The position numbers were made by a program, and so were the translations under genes. The notes beneath the pieces were generated by a model. That model had not been told where the DNA came from, made no database searches, and was given only the letters and a program-made list of their open reading frames with translations. Below are positions 24,614-34,921 of a stretch of DNA of 42,182 bases, piece after piece. The DNA comes from Alishewanella jeotgali KCTC 22429. GTDB lineage: Bacteria; Pseudomonadota; Gammaproteobacteria; Enterobacterales; Alteromonadaceae. Location of the stretch: NCBI RefSeq assembly GCF_000245735.1, contig NZ_AHTH01000041.1, positions 1 through 42,182 of the forward strand. Reading direction: 5' to 3'. Numbering within the stretch: position 1 is the stretch's first letter; each line of letters opens with the position of its first letter.

Positions 24614-26362
24614 ATGAATTATTCGTTTTTTGATTTCCTGCAACTTATTGGTTCGTTAGGGATTTTTATCTTCGGCATGAAGATTTTCAGCGAAGGCTTG
24701 CAGAAAATCGCCGGTAATCGTTTAAAAGGAATTTTAAGTGGTATGACCCGCACCCGCCTGACCGGCGTGGTAACAGGTTTTGCTACGACCGCTATTACAC
24801 AATCCTCTACCACCACCACCGTAATGGCGGTGACCTTTGTTAACGCCGGTTTACTGACCTTTGTGCAGTCTACAGGTGTAATAATGGGAGCCAATATCGG
24901 TACTACTATTACCGCCTGGATGGTGGCGCTATTTGGCTTTAAATTTAAAATTACGACCATAGCAGTAGCGGTAATCGGTGTCTTTTTCGCTTTTTTGTTC
25001 TCGAAAAATAACCGTTTACGTAATATCGCTGAAGCGATGGTCGGTTTTGGTATTCTGTTTATCGGCCTGGATTTTATTAAGGGTGCAGTGCCGGATATTA
25101 ACAGTAACCCGCAAATTTTTGCCTTTTTAGATGCCTTTACCAACTACGGCTACTGGTCATTGATCTTGTTTGTTTTGGTAGGTACTGTTCTGACACTGTT
25201 AACCCAGTCCTCCTCTGCAGCAACGGCAATTACGCTGGTGATGGTTTTTGAAGGCTGGATTTCCTTCCCGATCGCGGCGGCGATGATTTTGGGTGAGAAT
25301 ATCGGCACTACCGTTACCGCTAATATCGCGGCTCTGGTCGGAAACGTGCACGCAAAACGGGCAGCCCGCTTCCACTTCTTCTTTAATGTGGTCGGTGTGC
25401 TATGGATGATGGCACTGATTTATCCGGTATTGCATGCGATTGATTTTACTGTACAGTACTTTACCGAAAATCCAGTGTCCTTGATGGCTGGTAGTGCGGA
25501 AAGTCGTGCTAATGCGACGCTTGGCCTGTCATTATTCCATACCTCCTTTAATGTGCTGAATGTGATTATCCTGTTTGCCTTTATTCCGTATCTGGTGCGC
25601 TTTGTTGAGTATATCCAGCCGGATCGGGGCGGCAAGGATGAAGAGTTTCACCTGCAATATATCAGTGCCGGTGTGATGACTTCGCCAGGCCTGGCCATTA
25701 CTCAGGCACAAAAAGAGATCCAGCAGTTTGCTGCGGTGATTGACAAGATGCACGACTCGGTGACTGAGTTGCTGTTTGATCCCACTGCCGACAAGCCGAA
25801 ACTGATCGAAAAAGTGCGCAAATATGAAGATGCCACTGACGTACTGGAAATTGAGATTTCGGATTATTTAGTGCGGGTCAGTGAGCATACTAACCTGGAA
25901 CACTGGATGACCGAGCGCATTCGCTTTATGCAGACGGCGATAAATGATATGGAGCGGGTAGCCGATATCTATTATCAGGTAGCGAAACTCTGCGAGCGGA
26001 TGGTTGAAACCGAATCGGTATGGCCTGAAGCAGCGACGGCTGAAATGCAGCAGATGATGCAGGCATTAAAAGCTGCCATCACCACGATGCAGGATAATGT
26101 GGCCAGAGATCCGGCCGCAGTTAGCATGAAAGACGCTCTGCTACGTGAAGATGCTATTGATAAGTACCGCGACCAGTTCCGCGATAATCATTACCTGCGG
26201 CTGGAGCAGGGCGATTATGCACCGCGGGCCGGCGTGATCTTTATCGATATGCTAAACCGGCTGGAGCGGATCGGTGACCATATTCTGAATGTTAACGAGT
26301 CAGCTTCTGGCCGTCGTTTAAAGGCCTTACGGATTGAAGGCGCTGCGCCGCTAAAAAGCTAA
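24614..26362 (+). CDS. Na/Pi cotransporter family protein with PhoU-like domain
   Basis: 582-residue membrane protein of the NptA/YjbB type. Two inverted carrier repeats each hold the family's QSS motif: FATTAITQSSTTTTVMAV near residues 56-73 and LTLLTQSSSAATAITLV near 194-210, followed by MGANIGTTITA and LGENIGTTVTA. Membrane helices run to about residue 340. The last 220 residues are helical and PhoU-like, with MNDMERVADIYYQ-type and MLNRLERIGDHILNVNE motifs, the latter matching PhoU metal sites. It gives sodium-coupled phosphate movement; in E. coli YjbB the direction is export. Its own TATAAT promoter is upstream, and a hairpin follows the gene. Confidence 0.9.
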   Translation: MNYSFFDFLQLIGSLGIFIFGMKIFSEGLQKIAGNRLKGILSGMTRTRLTGVVTGFATTAITQSSTTTTVMAVTFVNAGLLTFVQSTGVIMGANIGTTITAWMVALFGFKFKITTIAVAVIGVFFAFLFSKNNRLRNIAEAMVGFGILFIGLDFIKGAVPDINSNPQIFAFLDAFTNYGYWSLILFVLVGTVLTLLTQSSSAATAITLVMVFEGWISFPIAAAMILGENIGTTVTANIAALVGNVHAKRAARFHFFFNVVGVLWMMALIYPVLHAIDFTVQYFTENPVSLMAGSAESRANATLGLSLFHTSFNVLNVIILFAFIPYLVRFVEYIQPDRGGKDEEFHLQYISAGVMTSPGLAITQAQKEIQQFAAVIDKMHDSVTELLFDPTADKPKLIEKVRKYEDATDVLEIEISDYLVRVSEHTNLEHWMTERIRFMQTAINDMERVADIYYQVAKLCERMVETESVWPEAATAEMQQMMQALKAAITTMQDNVARDPAAVSMKDALLREDAIDKYRDQFRDNHYLRLEQGDYAPRAGVIFIDMLNRLERIGDHILNVNESASGRRLKALRIEGAAPLKS

Positions 26363-26391
26363 GCCTGGTTCTCAGCAATGCATCCTCACAG

Positions 26392-26409
26392 GAGCGCCTT
26401 AGGGCGCTT
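26392..26409 (+). terminator. Weak hairpin terminator after the Na/Pi carrier
   Basis: Stem GAGCGCC/GGCGCTT with loop TTAG, about 30 bp after the stop, and a poor T tract. The core resembles the pstS terminator. Confidence 0.5.
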
Positions 26410-26532
26410 CTGTTATTTCAGCTGCCCGTCGTTACTCCACGTTGTACCTGATTCCTCTTGCCTCTGTTGGCTAATTGCCGTATTTTAATCGCAATAATCT
26501 CTGAATTAGCAACTTACTAATCGGAATATCGC

Positions 26533-27450
26533 ATGAAACGCCTGCCTAGTATTAAACAGCTGCAGTATTTGCTGGCACTGCATGAGCATCAGCATTTTGG
26601 CCGTGCTGCCGACGCCTGCTATATCGGACAGTCCACCTTAAGTGCTGCTATTGCTAACTTGGAAGAAACCATGGATGCGCAATTGCTGGAGCGGGACCAT
26701 AAAACCTTTATTTTTACCCCGCTGGGTGAGGATGTGGTGCGTCAGGCGCGGCATATTATCGAGCAATGCGAAGAGCTGGCAGATTTTGCCCGCTCTCAGG
26801 GTAAGCCGATGACCGGACCGTTCCGGCTGGGGTGTATCCCGACTATCGCGCCCTTTGTGCTGGGCGAAGTGATGACGCTGTGTCGCGAGCGCTATCCCCA
26901 GCTGCAGCTGTTACTGCGCGAGGATACCTCGGATAATTCCTTGCATGCGTTAAGTGAAGGCCGGCTGGATATGGTGCTATTAGCGCTGCCGTATGAAACC
27001 GGTGCCCTGCATACTGAAGTACTGGCACAGGATCAGTTTAATCTGGTACTACACCGTGACTGGCAGGACCGTGGCTTTAATCAGGATATTAACCAGTGGC
27101 CGGATGAAAGTATTTTCCTGCTGGAGCGTGAACACTGTTTAACCGGGCATGCGGTAAAGGCCTGTGAGCTGGAAGATAGCCGCAAGGTGAATCCGTTCTT
27201 TGCCACCAGCCTGCATACGCTGACCCAGATGGTGAATAACAAACTTGGCGTCACCTTTATGCCACAGATGGCGATTAACAGTGGTGTACTGGAAGGCACC
27301 GAACTGATTAGTCAGCCGGCCGCAACCGGCAATGCCTACCGTGATATTGGCGTAGCCTGGCGACCGACCTCCAGTAAGGCGCGCAGTTACCAGCTAATGA
27401 CAGCCCTGATCGCCGAAGTGCTGCAAAGCAAATGCCGCGAAGGCAAGTAA
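26533..27450 (+). CDS. oxyR: Hydrogen peroxide-sensing regulator OxyR
   Basis: 305-residue LysR-type regulator. A winged helix-turn-helix at residues 1-60 (QYLLALHEHQHFGRAADACY, then QSTLSAAIANLEE) is followed by the effector domain. The redox cysteines C202 and C211 lie in EREHCLTGHAVKAC, with the same 9-residue spacing as C199 and C208 of E. coli OxyR, so a peroxide-driven disulfide switch is expected. The start is the ATG at 26533, with GGAAT upstream. It stands alone, behind a terminator, and its stop codon directly abuts a remnant of the palindromic repeat. Confidence 0.92.
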   Translation: MKRLPSIKQLQYLLALHEHQHFGRAADACYIGQSTLSAAIANLEETMDAQLLERDHKTFIFTPLGEDVVRQARHIIEQCEELADFARSQGKPMTGPFRLGCIPTIAPFVLGEVMTLCRERYPQLQLLLREDTSDNSLHALSEGRLDMVLLALPYETGALHTEVLAQDQFNLVLHRDWQDRGFNQDINQWPDESIFLLEREHCLTGHAVKACELEDSRKVNPFFATSLHTLTQMVNNKLGVTFMPQMAINSGVLEGTELISQPAATGNAYRDIGVAWRPTSSKARSYQLMTALIAEVLQSKCREGK

Positions 27451-27475
27451 ACAAGCAGCAAACGTTAACATGCCC
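27451..27475 (-). repeat. Remnant end of the palindromic repeat (copy C)
   Basis: ACAAGCAGCAAACGTTAACA and the following TGCCC match the right end of copy B with two base changes (GTTAACATG for GTCAACACG). TA follows it. It starts at the base right after the oxyR stop. The rest of the element is absent. Confidence 0.7.
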
Positions 27476-27578
27476 TAAGCTTAAACCTCGGCCGGCATAA
27501 CGCAAAAACGCGCTGCCGCACGGTAATTCTGCTACCATAGCGCCCGCCGGATTGGCCGGTAAAGCCAGAGAGTGCACT

Positions 27579-28604
27579 ATGTTAGTAAAAGATTTTAGTT
27601 TCGAGCTGCCAGAGCAGCTGATCGCCAGTGAACCCCAAGCCGAACGTTCTGCCAGCCGCCTGCTCTGTATGAATAAGCACAGCGGGGCGCTGTCACATCA
27701 CATTTTTAAAGATATTCTGGCGCTGCTAAACCCGGGCGATCTGCTGGTGTTTAATAATACCCGCGTGATCCCGGCGCGACTGTTTGGCCAGAAAGCCTCG
27801 GGTGGCAAGGTGGAAGTTTTAGTTGAGCGGATGTTGTCTGGTCCACGTTTTCTGGCGCATATCCGCGCCAGCAAGGCGCCCAAAGTTGGCACTGAGCTGA
27901 TACTGGAAAATGACGCCCGGGTAACGATGGTGGCGCGGCATGACAGTTTGTTTGAACTGGAATACCAGTCAGTAGAGCCGGTTTTGACTATGCTGGAGCG
28001 GCTGGGTCATATGCCGTTACCGCCTTATATTGCGCGACCGGATACCGAAGCGGATAAGGCACGCTATCAAACGGTATATAACCAAAAGCCCGGTGCTGTG
28101 GCGGCGCCGACTGCCGGGTTACATTTTGACGAGCCGCTGCTGGCAGCGTTACAGCAAAAAGGTATCGAATTTGCGTACGTGACCTTGCACGTCGGGGCTG
28201 GCACCTTTCAACCGGTGCGGGTTGATAGCGTGACCGAGCATAAGATGCACAGCGAATATTTTGAGGTTGAGCAGCAGGTGGTGGATGCCATTGCTGCCTG
28301 TAAGGCTCGTGGTAACCGGGTGGTGGCAGTCGGCACCACTTCAGTACGCTCGCTGGAGTCAGCAGCGATGCAACATGGCGGCATCCTCGCCCCTTATAGC
28401 GGCGATACCGCGATCTTTATCTACCCCGGCTATCAGTTTAAGGTGGTGGATGCGTTAATCACCAATTTCCACCTGCCGGAATCAACGCTGATTATGCTGG
28501 TCTCTGCATTTAGCCAGCGCGAACATATTATGGCGGCTTATCAGACGGCGATCGCCGAGCGGTATCGCTTTTACTCCTATGGCGATGCCATGTTTATCAG
28601 TTAG
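27579..28604 (+). CDS. queA: S-adenosylmethionine:tRNA ribosyltransferase-isomerase
   Basis: 341-residue enzyme that transfers and isomerises the ribosyl group of S-adenosylmethionine onto preQ1-tRNA to give epoxyqueuosine. The start at 27579 begins [18 protein letters not shown] as in E. coli QueA; an upstream in-frame start is not conserved. Other blocks are [17 protein letters not shown] near residue 50, [13 protein letters not shown] near 173, the [17 protein letters not shown] motif near 201, and [17 protein letters not shown] near 293. It is followed by tgt, the previous enzyme of the queuosine route, in the usual queA-tgt-yajC-secD-secF order. Confidence 0.96.
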   Translation: MLVKDFSFELPEQLIASEPQAERSASRLLCMNKHSGALSHHIFKDILALLNPGDLLVFNNTRVIPARLFGQKASGGKVEVLVERMLSGPRFLAHIRASKAPKVGTELILENDARVTMVARHDSLFELEYQSVEPVLTMLERLGHMPLPPYIARPDTEADKARYQTVYNQKPGAVAAPTAGLHFDEPLLAALQQKGIEFAYVTLHVGAGTFQPVRVDSVTEHKMHSEYFEVEQQVVDAIAACKARGNRVVAVGTTSVRSLESAAMQHGGILAPYSGDTAIFIYPGYQFKVVDALITNFHLPESTLIMLVSAFSQREHIMAAYQTAIAERYRFYSYGDAMFIS

Positions 28605-28673
28605 CACGCGTCTTCTGGTATACTGCAACACCGGGCGGTGGCGTTGTGCTGCCGGCCCTAACAGAGTAGCTAA

Positions 28674-28694
28674 GGCCGGACTGTTTTTCCGGCC
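28674..28694 (+). other. Hairpin just upstream of the tgt ribosome site
   Basis: 7-bp stem GGCCGGA/TCCGGCC with a 7-base loop ends 6 bases before the AGAGG of tgt. No T run follows, so it may be a leader structure affecting translation rather than a terminator. Confidence 0.4.
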
Positions 28695-28706
28695 AGAAGA
28701 GGTTAG

Positions 28707-29840
<1,134 letters not shown>

Positions 29841-29866
29841 CGCATTACAATACTAAGGGGATACAA

Positions 29867-30202
29867 ATGAGTTTATTTATTAGCCAGGCTTATGCTGACA
29901 CTGCTGCCGCACCTCAGGGTGGTGGCTGGGATCTGATCATTATGCTGCTGGCCTTTGGTCTGATTTTTTATTTCCTGATTTACCGGCCACAAGCCAAGCG
30001 GGTAAAGGAACATCGTAACCTGATGTCTGCTTTGGGCAAAGGTGATGAAGTGCTGACGCAGGGTGGTTTAGTCGGCCGTATTACCAAGATTGCCGAAGAC
30101 AAGGATTTTATCGCCATTGCGCTGAATGACAGCACTGAAGTGACAGTGCAAAAGTCAGCGGTAGCGGCGGTATTACCCAAAGGCACCTTAAAGTCACTGT
30201 AA
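29867..30202 (+). CDS. yajC: Sec translocon accessory protein YajC
   Basis: 111-residue small membrane protein of the SecDF-YajC complex. One helix spans about residues 23-42 (DLIIMLLAFGLIFYFLIY), followed by RPQAKRVKEHRNLMSALGKGDEVLTQGGLVGRI, the conserved cytoplasmic part. AAGGGG lies before the ATG. It is followed by secD after 72 bp, the usual arrangement. Confidence 0.95.
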   Translation: MSLFISQAYADTAAAPQGGGWDLIIMLLAFGLIFYFLIYRPQAKRVKEHRNLMSALGKGDEVLTQGGLVGRITKIAEDKDFIAIALNDSTEVTVQKSAVAAVLPKGTLKSL

Positions 30203-30274
30203 GACAGCACTGCAGCCACTGCCCGGCACTGGCTGCAGCGCTGAGTTGCGCTTCGGATAGATAAGGAATTTTTA

Positions 30275-32131
30275 GTGTTAAACCAAAACCCGCTCTGGCG
30301 GTACCTCCTGGTCGTAGGGGTGCTGCTGTTGGCACTGGTGTATGCCATGCCAAACTTATACCCGGAAGATCCGGCGCTGAATATTAATGCGACCCGTGGT
30401 GGTGCCGTTTCAGAAACCACCCGGCAGCAGTTAGAGCAATCTTTTGTAAGTGCAGGCATTACGCCCAAAGCTGTGACCCTGGAAGCCGGGCAGGTATTGG
30501 CCCGTTTTGCCAGCGCGGAAGATCAGTTGCGCGCCCGTCAGGTTGCCACTGAGCTACTGGGCAATGTTAATTATGTGACGGCGTTAAACCTGGTGCCGAC
30601 TACGCCGGATTGGCTGGCTGCTATCGGTGCCAGCCCAATGAAGCTGGGTCTGGACTTGCGCGGTGGTGTGCATTTCCTGATGGCGGTCGATATGAAAGCT
30701 GCGCTGGATAAGAATATCAACGATCTGACGCAGGCGTTTCGTGCCGATTTACGTGAGGCCCGGGTGCGTTATCGCTCGGTCACCGCTGACACTGAACGGG
30801 GGCAGGTACAAATTTTGCTGCGCTCGGCCGAAGATGTTGCCGCTGCCCGTGCAGCATTGGCGCGTCTGGATCGCGAGTATGTGTTTACCGATGGTGCGGC
30901 TGAGTTTAGCCTGAATGTAAGCCTGAGTGAAAACCGCATCCGTGAAATCCGCGAATATGCGCTGAATCAGAACATTACTATTATCCGCAACCGGGTAAAC
31001 GAAATCGGTGTGGCTGAGCCGCTGGTACAGCGTCAGGGTGCGGATCGCATTATCGTGCAGCTACCCGGCGTGCAAGACCCGGCGCAAGCGAAAGAAATTC
31101 TGGGGGCAACCGCTACGCTGGAGTTTCGCTTAGTGGATGACCAGGGCGATTTAGCCGCAGCGCTAAATGGCCGCCTGCCACCAGGCTCAAGTCTGTACTA
31201 CGATCGCAACGGCCAGCCATATTTGCTGGAAAACCGCATTATGCTTACTGGCGAGCATATCACTAACGCCAGTTCCAGTTACGACGAATATGGTCAGCCG
31301 CAGGTCAATATTTCACTGGATGCCCAGGGCGGTAACCAGCTGTCGCAAGCGACCCGTGATTCGATTGGCCGGCGGATGGCAACAGTCTTTATCGAGTATA
31401 AGCCGGGTGAAGAGCTGCAGGCAGACGGCACCCCGGTGCTGATCAAGCAGGAAGAAGTGATTAACGCGGCGACTATTCAGGCCCGCCTGGGTCGTAGTTT
31501 CCGTATTACCGGTATTGGTAATCCGGCCGAAGCACAGAATCTGGCACTGTTACTACGCGCCGGTGCGCTGATTGCACCAACCCAGATTATTGAAGAACGC
31601 ACCATAGGTCCAAGCCTGGGGCAGGAAAATATCGATCTGGGTATGACCGCCATTATGTGGGGTATGGTGGTCGTGTTAGTGTTTATGGTGATCTACTACA
31701 AGGTGTTTGGTCTGATTGCCAACGTCGCACTGGTCGCGAACCTGGTGTTAATCGTCGGTATTATGTCGATGATCCCAGGGGCCACGCTAACCTTACCGGG
31801 TATGGCAGGTATCGTATTAACAGTGGGGATGGCGGTTGATGCCAACGTGCTAATTTTTGAGCGGATCCGGGAAGAGCTGGCAGAAGGCCGCTCGGTGCAG
31901 CAGGCGATCCATCAGGGTTACGACCGGGCCTTCGCGACTATCGCTGACTCTAACATTACCACCTTACTGGTCGCGCTGATCCTGTTCGGTATCGGTACCG
32001 GCCCGGTGAAAGGTTTTGCTATTACGTTGGCCATCGGTATTTTAACCTCAATCTTCACCGCTGTAGTGGGTACCCGCTTACTGGTGAATCTGTTCTGGGG
32101 CGGCCGTCGTGTACAGTCGTTGCCGATGTAA
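30275..32131 (+). CDS. secD: Protein translocase subunit SecD
   Basis: 618-residue inner-membrane protein that uses the proton gradient to help secreted proteins leave SecYEG. It starts at GTG 30275 after AAGGAA. An N-terminal helix (about 6-25) is followed by a large periplasmic region to about 450, containing [17 protein letters not shown] and the P1 head. Five further helices end near 612, with the RND-family motif [18 protein letters not shown] near residue 519. Length matches E. coli SecD (615). It is followed by secF after 9 bp. Confidence 0.96.
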   Translation: MLNQNPLWRYLLVVGVLLLALVYAMPNLYPEDPALNINATRGGAVSETTRQQLEQSFVSAGITPKAVTLEAGQVLARFASAEDQLRARQVATELLGNVNYVTALNLVPTTPDWLAAIGASPMKLGLDLRGGVHFLMAVDMKAALDKNINDLTQAFRADLREARVRYRSVTADTERGQVQILLRSAEDVAAARAALARLDREYVFTDGAAEFSLNVSLSENRIREIREYALNQNITIIRNRVNEIGVAEPLVQRQGADRIIVQLPGVQDPAQAKEILGATATLEFRLVDDQGDLAAALNGRLPPGSSLYYDRNGQPYLLENRIMLTGEHITNASSSYDEYGQPQVNISLDAQGGNQLSQATRDSIGRRMATVFIEYKPGEELQADGTPVLIKQEEVINAATIQARLGRSFRITGIGNPAEAQNLALLLRAGALIAPTQIIEERTIGPSLGQENIDLGMTAIMWGMVVVLVFMVIYYKVFGLIANVALVANLVLIVGIMSMIPGATLTLPGMAGIVLTVGMAVDANVLIFERIREELAEGRSVQQAIHQGYDRAFATIADSNITTLLVALILFGIGTGPVKGFAITLAIGILTSIFTAVVGTRLLVNLFWGGRRVQSLPM

Positions 32132-32140
32132 GGAGGCACA

Positions 32141-33088
32141 GTGAGAATTTTCCGTTTCCAACAAGCGATCAACTTTATGCGTTTTAAATGGCCGGCATTA
32201 ATGCTGTCGGCCTTGCTGGTACTGGGGTCACTCGGTTTACTGGCAGTAAAAGGCATTAACTGGGGGCTGGACTTTACCGGTGGTACCGTGATTGAAGCGG
32301 GCTTTAGCCAAAGCGCCGATCTGAGCCAGATCCGCACTGTGCTGGCTGAAAGTGGCTATCCGGATGCGGTGGTGCAGTACTTTGGTTCCAGCCAGGATGT
32401 GGCGATCCGTATCGCCCCCCGGGACGGTGTAGAACAAAGCCGGATCTCAAACGAGATTATGGCTGCGTTGGCGAAAACCAGTGACAGCCAGATTGAGATG
32501 CGCCGGATTGAGTTTGTTGGTCCTTCGGTCGGTGCTGAACTGCGCGAGCAGGGTGGCCTGGCGATGCTGGTCGCCTTACTGGGTATTTTGTTGTACGTCG
32601 GTATGCGCTTTGAGTGGCGCTTATCGCTGGGCGCAGTACTGGCGCTGGGCCACGATGTGATCATTACCCTGGGTCTGTTCTCGTTATTGCAACTGGAGTT
32701 TGACCTGACGGTACTGGCGGCAATTCTGGCACTTATCGGTTACTCGATTAACGATACCATAGTGGTTTTTGACCGTATTCGTGAGAGCTTCCGTAAACTA
32801 CGCGACTCCACACCGGAAGAAACCGTGAATGATGCCGTCACCTCAACCCTGAACCGGACGGTGGTCACCTCCTTAACGACCATTATTGTATTAATAGTAC
32901 TGTTCACTATGGGCGGTGCGTTAATTCATAATTTTGCTACTGCTCTGTTATTCGGTATTGCGATTGGTACCTACTCGTCAGTGTTCGTGGCTAGTGGTAT
33001 TGCGGTGCAGCTGGGTCTGAACCGCGAAGATATGCTGCCACCGCCACCGCCGGAAAAAGAAGGCGAAGGCACTGAGCCGCTGCTGTAA
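32141..33088 (+). CDS. secF: Protein translocase subunit SecF
   Basis: 315-residue partner of SecD with six membrane helices. It starts at GTG 32141 after a strong AGGAGG. GINWGLDFTGGTVIEAGF near residue 34 and the RND motif LIGYSINDTIVVFDRIRE near 201 identify it. A proline-rich, acidic tail ends the protein. A strong terminator follows at 33107, closing the queA-tgt-yajC-secD-secF cluster. Confidence 0.96.
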   Translation: MRIFRFQQAINFMRFKWPALMLSALLVLGSLGLLAVKGINWGLDFTGGTVIEAGFSQSADLSQIRTVLAESGYPDAVVQYFGSSQDVAIRIAPRDGVEQSRISNEIMAALAKTSDSQIEMRRIEFVGPSVGAELREQGGLAMLVALLGILLYVGMRFEWRLSLGAVLALGHDVIITLGLFSLLQLEFDLTVLAAILALIGYSINDTIVVFDRIRESFRKLRDSTPEETVNDAVTSTLNRTVVTSLTTIIVLIVLFTMGGALIHNFATALLFGIAIGTYSSVFVASGIAVQLGLNREDMLPPPPPEKEGEGTEPLL

Positions 33089-33106
33089 TTCCAGCTGAAA
33101 TATGCT

Positions 33107-33137
33107 AAAAATGCCAGTCAACGACTGGCATTTTTTT
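33107..33137 (+). terminator. Rho-independent terminator after secF
   Basis: 13-bp stem AAAAATGCCAGTC / GACTGGCATTTTT, loop AAC, and seven T residues. The rhodanese ribosome site GGAG begins right after it. Confidence 0.9.
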
Positions 33138-33147
33138 GGAGTAACAG

Positions 33148-33519
33148 ATGAGTAAGCAGCATGCACCGGGCTTTCTGGCCTTAGTTGAGGCGGCCAAAGC
33201 CCAGATCAAAGAGATCAGCATTGACGAGCTGTTACAACATCGCGAGCCTTATGTGCTACTGGATATTCGTGAAGATCACGAATGGCAGCAAGGCCACTTG
33301 CCAGAGGCGATGCATCTGGGTAAGGGCATTATTGAACGCGATATCGAGCAGACGGTAGCGGATAAAAAACAGAAGATAGTGCTGTACTGCGGCGGTGGCT
33401 ATCGCTCGGCCTTATCAGCACAAACCTTGCAGCAAATGGGTTATCAGCAGGTGTTAAGCTTAGCTGGCGGCTACCGCGAGTGGTGTGAACGCCAGCTGCC
33501 GCTGGTCAAGCCGCAGTAG
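33148..33519 (+). CDS. Rhodanese-like sulfurtransferase
   Basis: 123-residue single-domain rhodanese in the cytoplasm. The domain runs from about residue 24 (SIDELLQHREPYVLLDIREDHEW) to the end. The active-site loop is CGGGYRS with C81 as the persulfide-carrying residue, and the second motif QQVLSLAGGYREW follows. A GGAG site lies 6 bp before the ATG. The ATG comes only 10 bp after the secF terminator, so it must have a promoter inside or upstream of the hairpin, or depend on read-through. Physiological sulfur acceptor unknown. Confidence 0.88.
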   Translation: MSKQHAPGFLALVEAAKAQIKEISIDELLQHREPYVLLDIREDHEWQQGHLPEAMHLGKGIIERDIEQTVADKKQKIVLYCGGGYRSALSAQTLQQMGYQQVLSLAGGYREWCERQLPLVKPQ

Positions 33520-33550
33520 GCTCCGGCGGCACTCTGGCCTGACACGCGCC

Positions 33551-34798
33551 CTAGGGCGCGCTCAGTGCATTTTGCCAGCTGCGCATATCCATACCACTGG
33601 GATGCTGATATACCTGTAAGCCAAACTCCGGCAGGATCGCCAGCAGGTGGTCAAAAATATCCGACTGAATACCCTCGTAATTGACCCAGGCCGTAGTATT
33701 GGTAAAGCAGTAGATCTCCAGCGGCAAGCCATCGGCAGAGGGTGCCAGTTGCCGCACCATCTGAATCATGCCCTGATGTACGCCGGCGTGACTTTGCAGG
33801 TAGCGCAGCACATAAGCGCGGAACGTGCCCAGATTGGTAATGCGGCGAGTATTCACCGGCTCCTGACCTTGCTCCGCCAGTTGCTGGTTCCAGTCACGGA
33901 TCTCGGCTTCTTTCTCATCCAGATATTGCTTCAGTAAACGAAAGCGTTTCAGGCGGTTAATCTCATCAGTTGTTAAAAAGCGCACACTTTGCTGATCCAG
34001 TTGTAAGCTGCGTTTAATCCGCCGGCCGCCGGATTGCTGCATACCGCGCCAGTTTTTAAAGGGGTCCGTCATAAAGCGGCGGGTTGGAATGGTGGTAATG
34101 GTTCTGTCCCAGTTCTGGATTTTAACGGTATGCAATGCGATATCGATAACGTCACCATCGGCGTTCAACTGCGGCATTTCTACCCAGTCACCGACCCGGA
34201 TCACATCATTGGAGGAGATCTGCACGCTGGCAACCAGCGAAAGCAGAGTGTCCTGAAAGATCAGCATTAGTACTGCCGCCATGGCACCCAGCCCGGAGAG
34301 CAGTATTAACGGTGAGCGATCAAACAGTGCGGCAATCATCAGGATCACCGCCACCGCATAGATCACAATCTTCAGCAGTTGGATATAACCCTTAATCGGT
34401 TTGCTTTTGGCATCTTCGCGCCTTGAGTACAGGCTATTGACCAGCGTCAGCAGCTTACTCAGTGCCATGGCGATGGTTAGCACGACAAAAGCATTGGTAA
34501 CATTGACCACCACCTGCACCAGCAGCGTCGGTAATAGCGGGATCTTATGAATTAAGGTGGAGATCACCAGCGCCGGTACCACATTGGCCAGGCGGCTGAT
34601 AAAGCTAAAATCCAGACCACGTTGTTCGCACTGGGACTTTTGCAAGCCTAACAGTTTGAACACGGAGCGCAGTAGAATATGCTTAACAATAAAATTAGCC
34701 AGCCATGACAGGCTAAGTAAAATAACTAGCCCCAGCCACATGGCAAGCTGGCCATGCGCCGCCGACCAGCTATCTAGCAACGCCATTTGCTCTTGCAT
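33551..34798 (-). CDS. ybdG: MscS-family mechanosensitive channel, YbdG type
   Basis: 415-residue membrane channel. About five helices fill the first 180 residues, and the pore-lining helix shows the MscS-like LLSGLGAMAAVLMLIFQDTLLSLVASVQI near 165-195. The cytoplasmic beta domain has GDWVEMPQLNADGDVIDI, and the C-terminal region has GGRRIKRSLQLD, RRITNLGTFRAYVLRYL and RQLAPSADGLPLEIYCFTN. These follow E. coli YbdG closely along the length. In E. coli, YbdG gives a small-conductance response to osmotic stress. The TAG stop lies inside a 16-bp perfect palindrome (33545-33560). A terminator separates it from suhB upstream. Confidence 0.9.
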   Translation of the reverse strand: MQEQMALLDSWSAAHGQLAMWLGLVILLSLSWLANFIVKHILLRSVFKLLGLQKSQCEQRGLDFSFISRLANVVPALVISTLIHKIPLLPTLLVQVVVNVTNAFVVLTIAMALSKLLTLVNSLYSRREDAKSKPIKGYIQLLKIVIYAVAVILMIAALFDRSPLILLSGLGAMAAVLMLIFQDTLLSLVASVQISSNDVIRVGDWVEMPQLNADGDVIDIALHTVKIQNWDRTITTIPTRRFMTDPFKNWRGMQQSGGRRIKRSLQLDQQSVRFLTTDEINRLKRFRLLKQYLDEKEAEIRDWNQQLAEQGQEPVNTRRITNLGTFRAYVLRYLQSHAGVHQGMIQMVRQLAPSADGLPLEIYCFTNTTAWVNYEGIQSDIFDHLLAILPEFGLQVYQHPSGMDMRSWQNALSAP

Positions 34799-34871
34799 TT
34801 ATTCCTCCTGATGTGACGAAACTGCCAGCGTCAACACGACAATAGTATCCAAGTGTGCCTGAAATGGCGGC

Positions 34872-34900
34872 AAAAAAAAATCCGGCCTGAGCCGGATTTT
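34872..34900 (-). terminator. Rho-independent terminator after suhB
   Basis: On the minus strand: stem AAAATCCGGC / GCCGGATTTT, loop TCAG, then a run of nine T residues in total. Lies 21 bp after the suhB stop. Confidence 0.9.
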
Positions 34901-34921
34901 CCAAATCAATACGGGCGCTTA

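Noticed and set aside
24619..25143. 174-codon minus-strand frame inside the Na/Pi carrier
   Set aside because: Antisense of a conserved membrane region, which gives long valine/alanine-rich false frames.
33545..33560. 16-bp palindrome at the ybdG stop as a terminator
   Set aside because: No T run on either strand; kept only as a note in the ybdG entry.
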